A stretch of DNA of 13,804 nt from Nocardioides sp. (GCA_031177735.1 JAPSKJ010000040.1:1-13804); one strand, 5' to 3'; positions 1 through 7,450 are shown, counted from the stretch's first letter. Notes: a model not told the origin generated them from the letters alone. Numbers and translations are program-made.

Positions 1-2
1 TC

Positions 3-998
3 GTCGCCACGGGGCACCGCGACAAGGCGGAGAAGTTCCGGGGGTTGCTGATCCAGATCCTCAACCGAGCGGAGCGGCTGGATCTGATCCGCGGCAATCC
101 GGCCGCCCGCACGAGCACCGTGCGCAAACCTGTGCCTGAGCCTCGGGCACTGACCATCCAGGAGATCGCCGCCGTCCGCGACGCCGTGCGCACGTGGCGA
201 GCCAACGACGGCGAGCGCATCGGCAAGCGGCCCACGGGCATCCTGCCCGTGTGCGTCGACTTGATGCTCGGCACGGGACTACGGATCGGCGAGGCACTCG
301 CACTGCTGTGGCGTAACGTCGAGCTCGACGGCGATCGGCCCACGGTCGAGGTCGAGGCGACGCTGGTGCAGCTCCGGGCGCGATGGAGGAAGGTTCCGCT
401 GGGCGAGCCCGCGTACGACGACGAGGGCAAGGAGATCGTGGTCCGCTGGTCGCCGCACCCGCGCAAGAAGGGACGCTTCGTGCGCGACTCGTCGGGGGAG
501 TGGGTGAAGGTCGGCGGTGGCCTCACCCGCCAGCCGCAGCCCAAGTCGCGGACCGGCGAGCGCGTCATCGTGCTGCCGCGGTTCACGGCCGCCACCCTGC
601 GCGATTGGCATCCGGACCGGCGCGATCCTGATGCGCCGGTGTTCCCCACAGGCAGCGGTGGATTCACGAGTCCCAACAACTTCCGCACGACGCTGCGGAT
701 GTCACTGCGTGCCGCCGGCTTGGATCCCGAAGAGTTCCACCCGCACCTGCTCCGCTCCACCGTCGCGACGACGATCGCGAGGTCGCGGGTGCACGGCCTC
801 GAGGCGGCTGCCGCGGTGCTCGGGCACCACGCGTCCCTGGTGACGACCAAGCACTACGTCGAGCGCATGCGAACTGCCCCCGACGTCACGTCGGCCCTGG
901 ACGCGCTGGTCGCGGCCGAGCCGACCACGGGTGCCGTACTCGATCAGGCGAGCGGGGTGGACCGCTGGATCCAGCCAACCCTCGACGACTTGGCGTGA
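3..998 (+). CDS. Tyrosine recombinase (phage-type integrase), 5' end outside window
   Basis: Site-specific recombinase of the tyrosine family, which would integrate and excise the element by cutting att sites through a 3'-phosphotyrosine. The frame is open from base 3, so the gene begins upstream; the TTG at 45 is only an internal codon. Visible parts are the end of the core-binding domain (ILNRAERLDLIRGNPA), then the catalytic domain with the first Arg in GTGLRIGEALAL, the H-x-x-R box in HPHLLRST, the third-box His in LGHH, and the nucleophile Tyr in TKHYVE near the end. All expected catalytic boxes seem intact, so the C-terminal half looks functional. A strong hairpin terminator follows 25 bases after the stop. 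No matching att site is seen next to it; the only att-like sequence is at the far right of the window, so this integrase need not be the one that made that border. Confidence 0.93.
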   Translation, partial: VATGHRDKAEKFRGLLIQILNRAERLDLIRGNPAARTSTVRKPVPEPRALTIQEIAAVRDAVRTWRANDGERIGKRPTGILPVCVDLMLGTGLRIGEALALLWRNVELDGDRPTVEVEATLVQLRARWRKVPLGEPAYDDEGKEIVVRWSPHPRKKGRFVRDSSGEWVKVGGGLTRQPQPKSRTGERVIVLPRFTAATLRDWHPDRRDPDAPVFPTGSGGFTSPNNFRTTLRMSLRAAGLDPEEFHPHLLRSTVATTIARSRVHGLEAAAAVLGHHASLVTTKHYVERMRTAPDVTSALDALVAAEPTTGAVLDQASGVDRWIQPTLDDLA

Positions 999-1023
999 GT
1001 GATCAGCGAATGCCCAGGTGGTG

Positions 1024-1048
1024 CGGTCCCGCCGATTCGGCGGGACCG
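1024..1048 (+). terminator. Hairpin terminator of the integrase gene
   Basis: A perfect 11-bp stem, CGGTCCCGCCG pairing with CGGCGGGACCG, encloses a 3-nt loop (ATT). It starts 25 bases after the integrase stop codon and is followed by a modest T run (GTTTTG) about ten bases further. The stem is long and GC-rich, as in actinobacterial terminators that lack a strong U tail. It would end integrase transcription before the repeat-rich region that follows. Confidence 0.75.
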
Positions 1049-1122
1049 TAATTGGGCGTTTTGTCCTGCGCGGGCACGGCGTGGCGACCGCCGAACCTGC
1101 AGCCCGGCACGGTGTGGCCGCT

Positions 1123-1203
1123 GCGGCCCACCATAATCATAATCGGGCGTTGTCCACTCAAGTCGTATACAACGGATAATCAGCCTGAACATGGTGGGGC
1201 CGC
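1123..1203. repeat. Nested inverted repeats with ATAATC repeats (candidate att/oriT or regulator site)
   Basis: The outer arms are GCGGCCCACCAT (1123-1134) and ATGGTGGGGCCGC (1191-1203), complementary over 12 bp with one extra G. Inside them is a second inverted pair, CGTTGT (1148-1153) and ACAACG (1169-1174). Three copies of ATAATC lie at 1133, 1139 and 1176. The interior is clearly more AT-rich than its surroundings and has a promoter-like pair on the plus strand, TTGTCC at 1150 and GATAAT at 1175. It lies just beyond the integrase terminator, where elements of this type often keep attP, an excisionase site or a transfer origin. The function is inferred from position and shape only. Confidence 0.45.
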
Positions 1204-1204
1204 A

Positions 1205-1676
1205 TCGGCCGCACCGTGCGACCTGCGCAAACGCAAATCGCGAACGGACTCGGTCGAAGGCATCCGGACCGGCGGCGCCGGCTTCGGTCTGTGTGAACTC
1301 GGGCGACGACCATCGGCCGGACCGCGGGCGTGTGGCCGCGGCTAGTTGGGGTTGGGTGGTCCACCGTTGTGGGGCGGTGAGCTGTTCGAGCCGCTTGTAG
1401 CCGGCGTCGACCGGTGACGAGGCGGCCGGGGGGGCGGGTGCGTTCTCGCAGGTCGTACGGTCCGGGCGAATCGCCAGGTCCCAAAGTGCCCCGATTTGTA
1501 CCTTGCCCGTCCACACGGGTTTCGGCATCCGGTCCGCTGCCGGCACCGAACACGGTCGCGGGTGGCGAGCTGACCTCCCTCGGACTCGCCCAACCGCGCC
1601 CGGAACTGGGCAACATCGGCCTGTGGTTGCCTCGACCGCGGTCGGCAAGCCCCGGGTGGTGTGGCGAGCGGGCGGT
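1205..1676. other. Gene-poor stretch, no convincing intact gene
   Basis: About 470 bases without a gene I can support. The minus strand is open across most of it in one frame (944-1648), and residues read between about 1510 and 1370 (a KVQIGALWDLAIRPDR and DAGYKRLEQLTAPQR stretch) look more protein-like than the rest. That frame also runs over the integrase terminator and into the integrase gene, so it is at best a decayed relic. The minus-strand gene starting at 2004 also stays nominally open here, but its composition turns arginine-rich and looks out of frame. Confidence 0.35.
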
Positions 1677-2004
1677 TCAGTGCTCGCCGTCGAAGCGCAG
1701 GACGACGCCGACCGTCATCCGCCTCCCAGACGTGCCCGACCCACTGTGTGTCGCCGGGGTGTGGCCGGCGGCCGACGACCAGGTCCGGCTCGATCTCCTG
1801 CCAGGCCTCGAGCGCCGCACCTCCCTCGTACCAGGACAGGCCGTCGGGGTAGATGTCGGTCACGACCGCCGCGCCAGACTCGACGAGCTCGCGGCCGACC
1901 TTGCGCGTGACCCGCTGGGGAGTGCTTCTGTACACGACCCCGTCCGGAGCCCGAAGCGATCCGTCGGGCAGGACCTCCGGTCTCGAGGGAAGGTCCGCGT
2001 CCAT
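1342..2004 (-). CDS. Small hypothetical protein, probably frame-broken after about residue 95
   Basis: I do not recognise this family. The first 95 or so residues (MDADLPSRPEVLPDG through WVGHVWEADD) have a balanced, acidic, soluble composition and look truly coding. From about base 1717 the same frame becomes Arg/Pro-rich and unnatural up to its stop at 1342. In the next frame, the bases from 1718 read MTVGVVLRFDGEH and stop at 1677, which is a more natural ending. I infer a native product of about 109 residues (1677-2004) with a one-base frame break near 1717. The start is supported by a TAGAGT box at 2011-2016, exactly 6 nt before the ATG, as in leaderless genes. It is divergent from the relaxase, with a 170-bp shared upstream region. 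Confidence 0.6.
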   Translation of the reverse strand: MDADLPSRPEVLPDGSLRAPDGVVYRSTPQRVTRKVGRELVESGAAVVTDIYPDGLSWYEGGAALEAWQEIEPDLVVGRRPHPGDTQWVGHVWEADDGRRRPALRRRALNRPLATPPGACRPRSRQPQADVAQFRARLGESEGGQLATRDRVRCRQRTGCRNPCGRARYKSGHFGTWRFARTVRPARTHPPPRPPRHRSTPATSGSNSSPPHNGGPPNPN

Positions 2005-2010
2005 GCGGCG

Positions 2011-2016
2011 ACTCTA
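2011..2016 (-). promoter_or_regulatory. -10 box (TAGAGT), leaderless promoter of the 2004- gene
   Basis: Read on the minus strand, TAGAGT fits the actinobacterial TANNNT -10 pattern and ends 6 nt before the ATG at 2004, so transcription would begin at or next to the start codon. No Shine-Dalgarno sequence precedes that ATG. Confidence 0.55.
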
Positions 2017-2070
2017 GGCATCCACGCCGTGCCCGGGAGTGGCGGCGCGGCTGGCCGTTCCCCCTCCCGA

Positions 2071-2148
2071 GCGCGGCACCACCCCCGATCGGCCACACGT
2101 CTGGCAGACGAGGCGGGCAGAGTGCACCCACGCTGGTGGTGTCGGCGC
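2071..2148. repeat. Inverted repeats upstream of the relaxase (candidate oriT or operator)
   Basis: Imperfect arms GCGCGGCACCACC (2071-2083) and GGTGGTGTCGGCGC (2135-2148) enclose two further palindromes: CCGATCGG (2085-2092) and CGTCTG-G-CAGACG (2098-2110). The cluster ends 27 bases before the relaxase start. MobF relaxases nick an oriT that often lies near their own gene and carries inverted repeats, so this is a candidate oriT. An autoregulatory operator is equally possible. Confidence 0.35.
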
Positions 2149-2174
2149 ACCTGGGTCGTGGAGGGGGTGCGACC

Positions 2175-5100
2175 GTGACGGTGTCGATGCGGGTGATGTC
2201 AGCGGGGGAGGGGTACCGGTACCTGCTGCGCTCGGTCGTGGCCGGAGACGGGAGGCGGGACCGGGCGACGCCGTTGGTGCGGTACTACGAGGAGGCGGGT
2301 ACCCCGCCAGGCCGCTGGCTCGGCCGCGGCGTGACGGCGTTCGGCGACGGTCGGCTGCGACCCGGCTCGGTCGTCGGGGAGTCGCAGCTGCAGCTGCTGC
2401 TCGGCATGGGCCGTGACCCGATCACGGGCGCACCCCTGGGCCGCCCGTACCCGACGTACACGCCGGGATCGGGGCGGCATGCGGTGGCGGGGTTCGACCT
2501 GACTTTCTCGGTGCCGAAGTCGGTGTCGGTGCTGTGGGGCCTGGCCGACCCGGGGACGCAGGCGTGGATCGTCGAGGCCCACCACGCAGCCGTCGCCGAG
2601 GTCATCGGGTTGCTGGAGCGGGAGGTCGCCGCCACGCGGATCGGTGCCACGGGCCCGGACGGGGGAGCGGTCGCCCAGATGGGCGTCGTGGGTGTGGCGG
2701 CGGCGGCGTACGACCACTGGGACTCCCGGGCCGGGGACCCGCAGCTGCACACCCACGTGGTGGTGTCGAACAAGGTCAAGACCGCCCACGACGGGGTGTG
2801 GCGGTCGCTGGACTCCAAGGCCCTGCACGGCGCGCTGGTGGCGCTGTCGGAGCACTACAACGCGGTGCTCGCGGACCGGCTGACCGGCACCTTCGGTCTC
2901 ACCTGGGAGCCCAGGACTCGCGGGGCGGATCGGTCGGTGGCGTGGGAGATCGCCGGCGTCCCAGACCTGTTGCTGAAGGAGTTCGCGTCCCGGTCCATGG
3001 ACATCGACGCGGTCAAGGACCGCCTCATCGACGAGTACGTGTCCGCCCACGGGCGCCGCCCGTCGCGGGCGACCGTCGTCCGGCTGCGCGCGCAGGCCAC
3101 CTTGGCCACCCGGCCCGACAAGCAGGTCCGGTCCCTGGAGGACCTCACCACCGAGTGGCGCACCCGGGCGTTCCGGCTGCTCCGCGGGAACCCGGTCGCC
3201 TGGTCGCTGCGGGTGCTGACGAACCGGCCGGCGCGGGTGCTCACCGCCGCCGACGTGCCCGACGACGCGGTGCGCACGGTGGCGGCCCGCGTGGTGGGGG
3301 TGGTGTCGGAGAAGCGGTCGACGTGGCGGTACTGGAACCTGTGGGCCGAAGCGTCGAGGCAGACGATAGGGTGGCGGTTCGCCACCGCCGCCGATCGCGA
3401 GACCACCATCACCCGGATCGTCGACGCGGCCGGATCGGCATCAATCCGGCTTACCCCGCCCGAGCTCACCCCCGCACCGGGGCCGTTCCGCCGCCCGGAC
3501 GGCACGAGCCGGTTCCGTCCCGCCCACGGCGAGGTGTATTCCTCACGGGAGCTGCTGGCGGCGGAGGACCGGCTCCTGGCCCGAGCGAACGACACCACCG
3601 CGACACGGCTCGGCCCGGCAATGGTGGCCGAGGCCGTGGACCGGCCGATGGACGGCCGCCATCTCGACCCGGCCCAGACCGCCGCTGTGTGCCAGGTCGC
3701 GACCTCGGGCCGGGTGCTGGACCTGCTGGTCGGCCCTGCCGGCGCCGGCAAGACCACCGCCCTGCGCGCGCTGCACGACGCCTGGACCGCAGCGCGCGGG
3801 GCGGGGTCGGTGGTCGGGCTCGCGCCGTCCGCCGCGGCGGCGCAGGTCCTCGCCACCGACCTCGGCGTGCCTTGCGAGAACACGGCCAAGTGGCTGCACG
3901 ACCACGCCCGCGGGCGTGTCACGTTCCGTCCAGGGCAGCTGGTGATCGTCGACGAGGCCACCCTCGCCGGCACCCACACCCTCGACCGCATCACCGGCCT
4001 CGCCCACCGCGCCGGTGCCAAGGTCCTGCTCGTCGGCGACCACGCCCAGCTGCAGTCCGTCGACGCCGGCGGCGCCTTCAACCTCCTGGTCTCCGAGCAC
4101 CCCGACGCCCCGAGGCTGGAGGAGATCCACCGGTTCACCAACGACTGGGAGAAGCACGCCACCCTCGCCCTGCGCGACGGCGACACCGACGTGCTCGACG
4201 TCTACGACGCCCACGGCCGGATCCGCGGCGGTGGCACCGACGCCATGCTGGACGCCGCTTACACCGCCTGGCTGACCGACACCGCGTCCGGGTGCTCGAG
4301 CCTGCTCGTCGCGGACTCCGCCACCACGGTGCAGGCGCTGAACGAGCGAGCCCGCGCCGACCGCATCCTCACCAACCAGACAAGTCCAGGCCGCGAGGCG
4401 GTCCTCGTGGACGGGTCCGCCTGCTCGGCCGGTGACCTCGTCATCACCCGCCGCAACGACCGCACCCTGACAACGGACAACGGGCGGGGCTGGGTGCGCA
4501 ACGGCGACCGCTGGCAGGTACGCGCCGTCCACGCCGACGGGTCCCTCGTCGTCCACCACCCAGGTAAGGAACGAAGCTCGGTCGTGCTGCCGGCCGAGTA
4601 CGCCGGCGAGCACGTCGAGCTCGGGTACGCGGTCACCGCCCACCGCGCCCAGGGCATGACCGTCGACACCGCCCACGTCCTCGCCACGGCGGCGATGACC
4701 CGCGAGGCGCTCTACGTCGCGATGACCCGCGGCCGGCACACCAACACCACCTACGCGGCCCTCGACGCACCAGACGACGGCCACACGACACCTGTCCCGC
4801 TCGAGGCCACACCGCGAGCGGTGCTGGCAGGGGTGCTCGGGGGCAGCGGGGCGGAACAGTCGGCGCGCCAGGTGCTGCGCGCCGAGCAGGACCGCTGGGG
4901 ATCTGCCGCCCAGTTCACCGCCGAACACGACACCATCGCGACCGTCGTCGACCGCGACCGCTGGGTCGCGCTGCTGCGCCGCAGCGGACTGGACCCCGAA
5001 CAGGCCGACGCCGTCCTCGCCTCCGACGCCTTCGGGCCGCTGTGCGCGGCACTGCGGCGCGCCGAAGCCGCCGGACACCACGCCGACATGCTCGTCCCGG

Positions 5101-5357
5101 TGCTCGTCGGGCAGCGCACCCTGCTCGACGCCGATGACGTCGCCGCCGTCCTGCATCACCGGGTGGTCGCCCTGACGGACCGGACGAGACGTCATGGCCG
5201 CGTTGCTGCCCTCTGCGGCCGGGACGAAGGTTCGGCCGGTGCGTCGAGTCGTGGCCTGGGTCAGAACCGGCCTGGCGACGACGGTCCGGGCAACCCCGCA
5301 CCCCAGAGTTCCTTGCTGCGGCGGCCCGCCGAAGACGGACCGATCGCTCTCGGATGA
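2175..5357 (+). CDS. MobF (TrwC/TraA-type) relaxase-helicase, C-terminus altered
   Basis: Conjugative relaxase fused to a superfamily 1 helicase: it nicks oriT through a tyrosine and unwinds the strand to be transferred. I choose the GTG at 2175 (1060 residues) because an AGGGGG Shine-Dalgarno lies 8 nt upstream; the frame is open further back to 2136. N-terminal tyrosines are in GYRYLL and VRYYEEAG, and the metal-binding histidines in DHWDSRAGDPQLHTHVVV (about residue 190). Helicase motifs follow in order: Walker A GPAGAGKTT (about 519), Walker B VIVDEAT (about 590), LLVGDHAQLQSVDAGG, then VTAHRAQGMTVDTAHV and YVAMTRGRH. After DVAAVLHHRVVALTDRTRR (about base 5190) the sequence turns Gly/Ser/Pro-rich and no longer resembles homologues, which as I recall them run on for roughly another 100 residues. 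The end is therefore probably truncated by a deletion or rearrangement, although both catalytic modules are complete. Confidence 0.92.
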   Translation: MTVSMRVMSAGEGYRYLLRSVVAGDGRRDRATPLVRYYEEAGTPPGRWLGRGVTAFGDGRLRPGSVVGESQLQLLLGMGRDPITGAPLGRPYPTYTPGSGRHAVAGFDLTFSVPKSVSVLWGLADPGTQAWIVEAHHAAVAEVIGLLEREVAATRIGATGPDGGAVAQMGVVGVAAAAYDHWDSRAGDPQLHTHVVVSNKVKTAHDGVWRSLDSKALHGALVALSEHYNAVLADRLTGTFGLTWEPRTRGADRSVAWEIAGVPDLLLKEFASRSMDIDAVKDRLIDEYVSAHGRRPSRATVVRLRAQATLATRPDKQVRSLEDLTTEWRTRAFRLLRGNPVAWSLRVLTNRPARVLTAADVPDDAVRTVAARVVGVVSEKRSTWRYWNLWAEASRQTIGWRFATAADRETTITRIVDAAGSASIRLTPPELTPAPGPFRRPDGTSRFRPAHGEVYSSRELLAAEDRLLARANDTTATRLGPAMVAEAVDRPMDGRHLDPAQTAAVCQVATSGRVLDLLVGPAGAGKTTALRALHDAWTAARGAGSVVGLAPSAAAAQVLATDLGVPCENTAKWLHDHARGRVTFRPGQLVIVDEATLAGTHTLDRITGLAHRAGAKVLLVGDHAQLQSVDAGGAFNLLVSEHPDAPRLEEIHRFTNDWEKHATLALRDGDTDVLDVYDAHGRIRGGGTDAMLDAAYTAWLTDTASGCSSLLVADSATTVQALNERARADRILTNQTSPGREAVLVDGSACSAGDLVITRRNDRTLTTDNGRGWVRNGDRWQVRAVHADGSLVVHHPGKERSSVVLPAEYAGEHVELGYAVTAHRAQGMTVDTAHVLATAAMTREALYVAMTRGRHTNTTYAALDAPDDGHTTPVPLEATPRAVLAGVLGGSGAEQSARQVLRAEQDRWGSAAQFTAEHDTIATVVDRDRWVALLRRSGLDPEQADAVLASDAFGPLCAALRRAEAAGHHADMLVPVLVGQRTLLDADDVAAVLHHRVVALTDRTRRHGRVAALCGRDEGSAGASSRGLGQNRPGDDGPGNPAPQSSLLRRPAEDGPIALG

Positions 5358-5676
5358 GCTACTTGAACGATCGACCACTTCGATTCAAGCAGGGACAGCG
5401 CGTCCGTGACTTCACCCGCCCCGTGGATTTGGCGTTGCGACAGGCACCGGTCTACCTATTCCGCCACCAGGTGGCGGAGCTCTCCGCGACCACCAGAGCC
5501 CTCGCGATCGGGAGGAGACACTTCCGCGTCGGCGCCGCCATACAGCAGGCGTGTCGGTCCGGGCCGACGTTCGCCGCTTCTCGAGGTCGAACAGTGCTAC
5601 GTGGACGGTTCGGCCTGGTCGAAGTTCCGTCCGCACAGCCGGTTACGCGCCAGTCGGCAGCCGCGCATGGTGGGAA
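5358..5676. other. Non-coding or relic DNA after the relaxase, with a palindrome
   Basis: About 320 bases with no gene I can support. A plus-strand frame (5354-5725) begins with fairly natural residues (MSYLNDRPLRFKQGQRVRDF) but soon turns Arg/Ser-rich, has no ribosome binding site and overlaps the next gene, so I do not call it. The stretch holds a perfect palindrome, TCCGCCACC-A-GGTGGCGGA, at 5460-5478. Together with the odd relaxase tail this suggests a rearrangement junction between about 5190 and 5690. Confidence 0.4.
5460..5478. repeat. 19-bp palindrome (9-bp arms around a single A)
   Basis: TCCGCCACC (5460-5468) and GGTGGCGGA (5470-5478) are exact reverse complements around one base. 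There is no T run after it, so an operator for a dimeric regulator or a cruciform is at least as likely as a terminator. It lies about 200 bases upstream of the small membrane protein gene. Confidence 0.45.
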
Positions 5677-5682
5677 TACGAT
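5677..5682 (+). promoter_or_regulatory. -10 box (TACGAT), leaderless promoter of the 5689+ gene
   Basis: TACGAT matches TANNNT, and 6 nt separate it from the GTG at 5689. This placement decides the start, because a normally spaced ribosome binding site is missing. Confidence 0.55.
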
Positions 5683-5688
5683 AAGAGG

Positions 5689-5901
5689 GTGGCGGCGACT
5701 GACATTATCCTTGCCCTCATCGTAGTGCTAATCGTTATTGTCAAGGTCCGGGATGTCCGTGTACGAGGGGAGTATGGTAAGGGGTTTTGGGAGGTCCTTT
5801 CGAGCCCTCCCGGGCCATACGTATGGCAGACTTGGGCGCTGATTGGCGCCGGTGTTGCGGTCCTCCTTTTCTCGGGCTCCCTCTTTGGCACCCGCGGCTA
5901 A
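5689..5901 (+). CDS. Small two-helix membrane protein, hypothetical
   Basis: A 70-residue protein with two clear hydrophobic helices: DIILALIVVLIVIV at about residues 5-18, and WALIGAGVAVLLFSGSLFG near the C-terminus. Between them is a charged, aromatic loop (VRDVRVRGEYGKGFWEVLSS). The frame is open further upstream, but those residues are not natural. The GTG at 5689 is preceded by TACGAT at leaderless spacing and is the only good start in frame. The DNA is noticeably more AT-rich than the relaxase gene. I do not recognise the family. It lies alone between the relaxase and the AlbA_2 gene, with its own promoter. Small membrane proteins beside defence genes are sometimes effectors, but nothing in the sequence shows that here. 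Confidence 0.65.
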   Translation: MAATDIILALIVVLIVIVKVRDVRVRGEYGKGFWEVLSSPPGPYVWQTWALIGAGVAVLLFSGSLFGTRG

Positions 5902-6005
5902 GTGACCCCCCAACCGCCCACGGAGCTTGCCGCTCACCGATCCTGTCCTCCACCCCGTGTGGTCGGGCCCAGAACGCTGCGCGGTGGACCGGCCCGGACG
6001 CACGC

Positions 6006-6036
6006 GGCTGGGTACCGACGGTTCTGGTACCCAGCC
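6006..6036. terminator. Perfect hairpin between 5901 and 6194 (terminator or operator)
   Basis: GGCTGGGTACC (6006-6016) and GGTACCCAGCC (6026-6036) pair perfectly over 11 bp around a 9-nt loop. It lies 105 bases after the small membrane protein stop and 158 bases before the -10 box of the AlbA_2 gene. No U tract follows, so it would be an I-shaped actinobacterial terminator or an operator. The rest of 5902-6193 shows nothing I can support. Confidence 0.5.
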
Positions 6037-6193
6037 AGACTCGTGGGAGCCCACGCCGTGGCGACTCGTCGACGTGAAGGAACATCCGGCGTTCGAATCG
6101 GTTCGGTGCGCCGTGCAATCGGAGAGCGAGACGCCTAGGGAGCGATCCGTGCCCTGAATTGCCACTTGTCGCCCGGCCCTCTGCCCCGCCTCG

Positions 6194-6199
6194 TATGGT
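6194..6199 (+). promoter_or_regulatory. -10 box (TATGGT), leaderless promoter of the AlbA_2 gene
   Basis: TATGGT fits TANNNT and ends 6 nt before the ATG at 6206. This favours 6206 over the adjacent in-frame GTG at 6203. No Shine-Dalgarno sequence is present. Confidence 0.55.
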
Positions 6200-6205
6200 G
6201 ACGTG

Positions 6206-7450
6206 ATGTACCTCTCCGCGAACACCCCGCGCTGGACACCCACGACCGAGGCGGACCTACGTGAAGCGCTTTCGAATGGCCTCCTGGAGGAGACTCACTA
6301 CCTCGAGCTCAAGCGCGAGCTCTCCCCGGGCAAGGGCAACAACAAGGAACTCGCGCGCGACCTCGCCCAGTTCGCGGTCGATGGCGGCGCGCTGATCATT
6401 GGCGTCGACGAACACGGCGAAGCGCCACCGACCCTTGAGCCAGTGCCCCTAGTAGGGCTGCCCGAACGCATCGAGCAGGTCGCTCGGACCATCCCCGATC
6501 CGCCCCTGGCGGTGTCCTGCCAAACCATTCCCTCGGAGACCGACCCGACCCTCGGCTACGTATTGGTGAGTGTGGGCGCATCAGGCACAGCACCTCACAT
6601 GGTCGACGGCACGTACTTTGGCCGCGGTGATAAGACGAAGATCCGCCTGAGCGACACCGAGGTCGTACGCCACCACCGTGCACGCGGAGACGTCGAGGAG
6701 ACGGCTGCTGTACTGCTAGACGCCTACGTTCGTCGAGACCCGGTGCCGCCTGACCTCCGCGCCCAAGCGCACTTCTTCGTGGTCGCGGCGCCAGTCGCAC
6801 CACGCCGGGAGATGCTGCTCGACGTAGTGCACGGCGACGACTGGGGCCAGCGGTTCAGAGAGCTTCGAGACGCCGGCATCTGGCCGGTGATCGACGGGCG
6901 CTTCTCGCCGGATCTCGCCGATGCCGAGACCTTCGCGCGACGCACCGATGGCGCTGCCATGACCACGGGGGGCCTCGCGCCCGACCGCCAGCTCAGGCGG
7001 GCCATGGACGGTGCTCGCTTCAATGAGGACCTCCTCGAGTTTGAGCTGTCCGAGGACGGCGAGGTCAGGCTGCTGACGACACGACTGAGTGACGAGTGGC
7101 GCGGTGACGGCCAGGTGCTCCTTCTCGACGTGGTCCCGGTCCTGACCCTGCGTGTTGTTCGGGTCGCGTCTGCCGTCGCCGACCACTGCGGGTACATGGG
7201 TCCGTGGATTCTGGGTGTGGCGGCGATCGGCATCGCGGGGTTGGGCAGATTCGACCCGGAGATGAGTACCTTCGACCGCCGGCCGCGGATTGGTCGCGAC
7301 GTCAATGAGTACCGTGCGGTTACGACCGCGTCGACGGCGGAACTGTCTCAACTCCCTGGAGGGGTGACCACCCGGTTGACGGGCCGGCTGCTGCGTGCAC
7401 TTGGCGCAGCCGAGCAGTATCAATTGCTGCTCGCCGACCCCGCCCAGTAG
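6206..7450 (+). CDS. AlbA_2 (Schlafen-type, divergent AAA-4) domain protein
   Basis: A 414-residue protein. The N-terminal region, about residues 25-150, has AlbA_2 hallmarks: ETHYLELKREL, then KELARDLAQFAVDGGALIIGVDEHG, later YFGRGDKTKIRLSDTEVVRHH. This domain is related to the Schlafen core; members bind or cleave nucleic acid, act as regulators, or occur in antiviral loci. The remaining 260 residues (from about VRRDPVPPDLRAQAHFFVV) form a region I do not recognise; it is common behind AlbA_2 in actinobacterial proteins as I recall them, and no nuclease or ATPase motif is visible. The gene stands alone with its own leaderless-type promoter and is convergent with the AbiTii gene (52 bases between them). 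A role in nucleic-acid sensing, regulation or defence is inferred. Confidence 0.85.
   Translation: MYLSANTPRWTPTTEADLREALSNGLLEETHYLELKRELSPGKGNNKELARDLAQFAVDGGALIIGVDEHGEAPPTLEPVPLVGLPERIEQVARTIPDPPLAVSCQTIPSETDPTLGYVLVSVGASGTAPHMVDGTYFGRGDKTKIRLSDTEVVRHHRARGDVEETAAVLLDAYVRRDPVPPDLRAQAHFFVVAAPVAPRREMLLDVVHGDDWGQRFRELRDAGIWPVIDGRFSPDLADAETFARRTDGAAMTTGGLAPDRQLRRAMDGARFNEDLLEFELSEDGEVRLLTTRLSDEWRGDGQVLLLDVVPVLTLRVVRVASAVADHCGYMGPWILGVAAIGIAGLGRFDPEMSTFDRRPRIGRDVNEYRAVTTASTAELSQLPGGVTTRLTGRLLRALGAAEQYQLLLADPAQ

Noticed and set aside
944..1648. Minus-strand open frame of 234 codons
   Set aside because: Runs across the integrase terminator and into the integrase; only a short part looks protein-like, so it is kept as a comment on a possible relic.
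1414..2178. Plus-strand open frame of 254 codons opposite the small minus-strand gene
   Set aside because: Arg/Pro/Ser-rich with no start signal; the minus strand has natural residues and a promoter.
2534..4435. Long plus-strand open frame (633 codons) inside the relaxase gene
   Set aside because: Composition is almost wholly Arg/Pro/Gly/Ala, typical of an out-of-frame reading of GC-rich coding DNA; the relaxase frame has all motifs.
3543..5378. Minus-strand open frame of 611 codons opposite the relaxase (also 2855-4186)
   Set aside because: Gly/Val/Arg-rich mirror of the helicase codons with no domain motif; an antisense shadow.
5354..5725. Possible gene starting MSYLNDRPLRFKQGQ
   Set aside because: No ribosome binding site or leaderless box, composition degrades after about 60 residues, and it overlaps the better-supported membrane protein.
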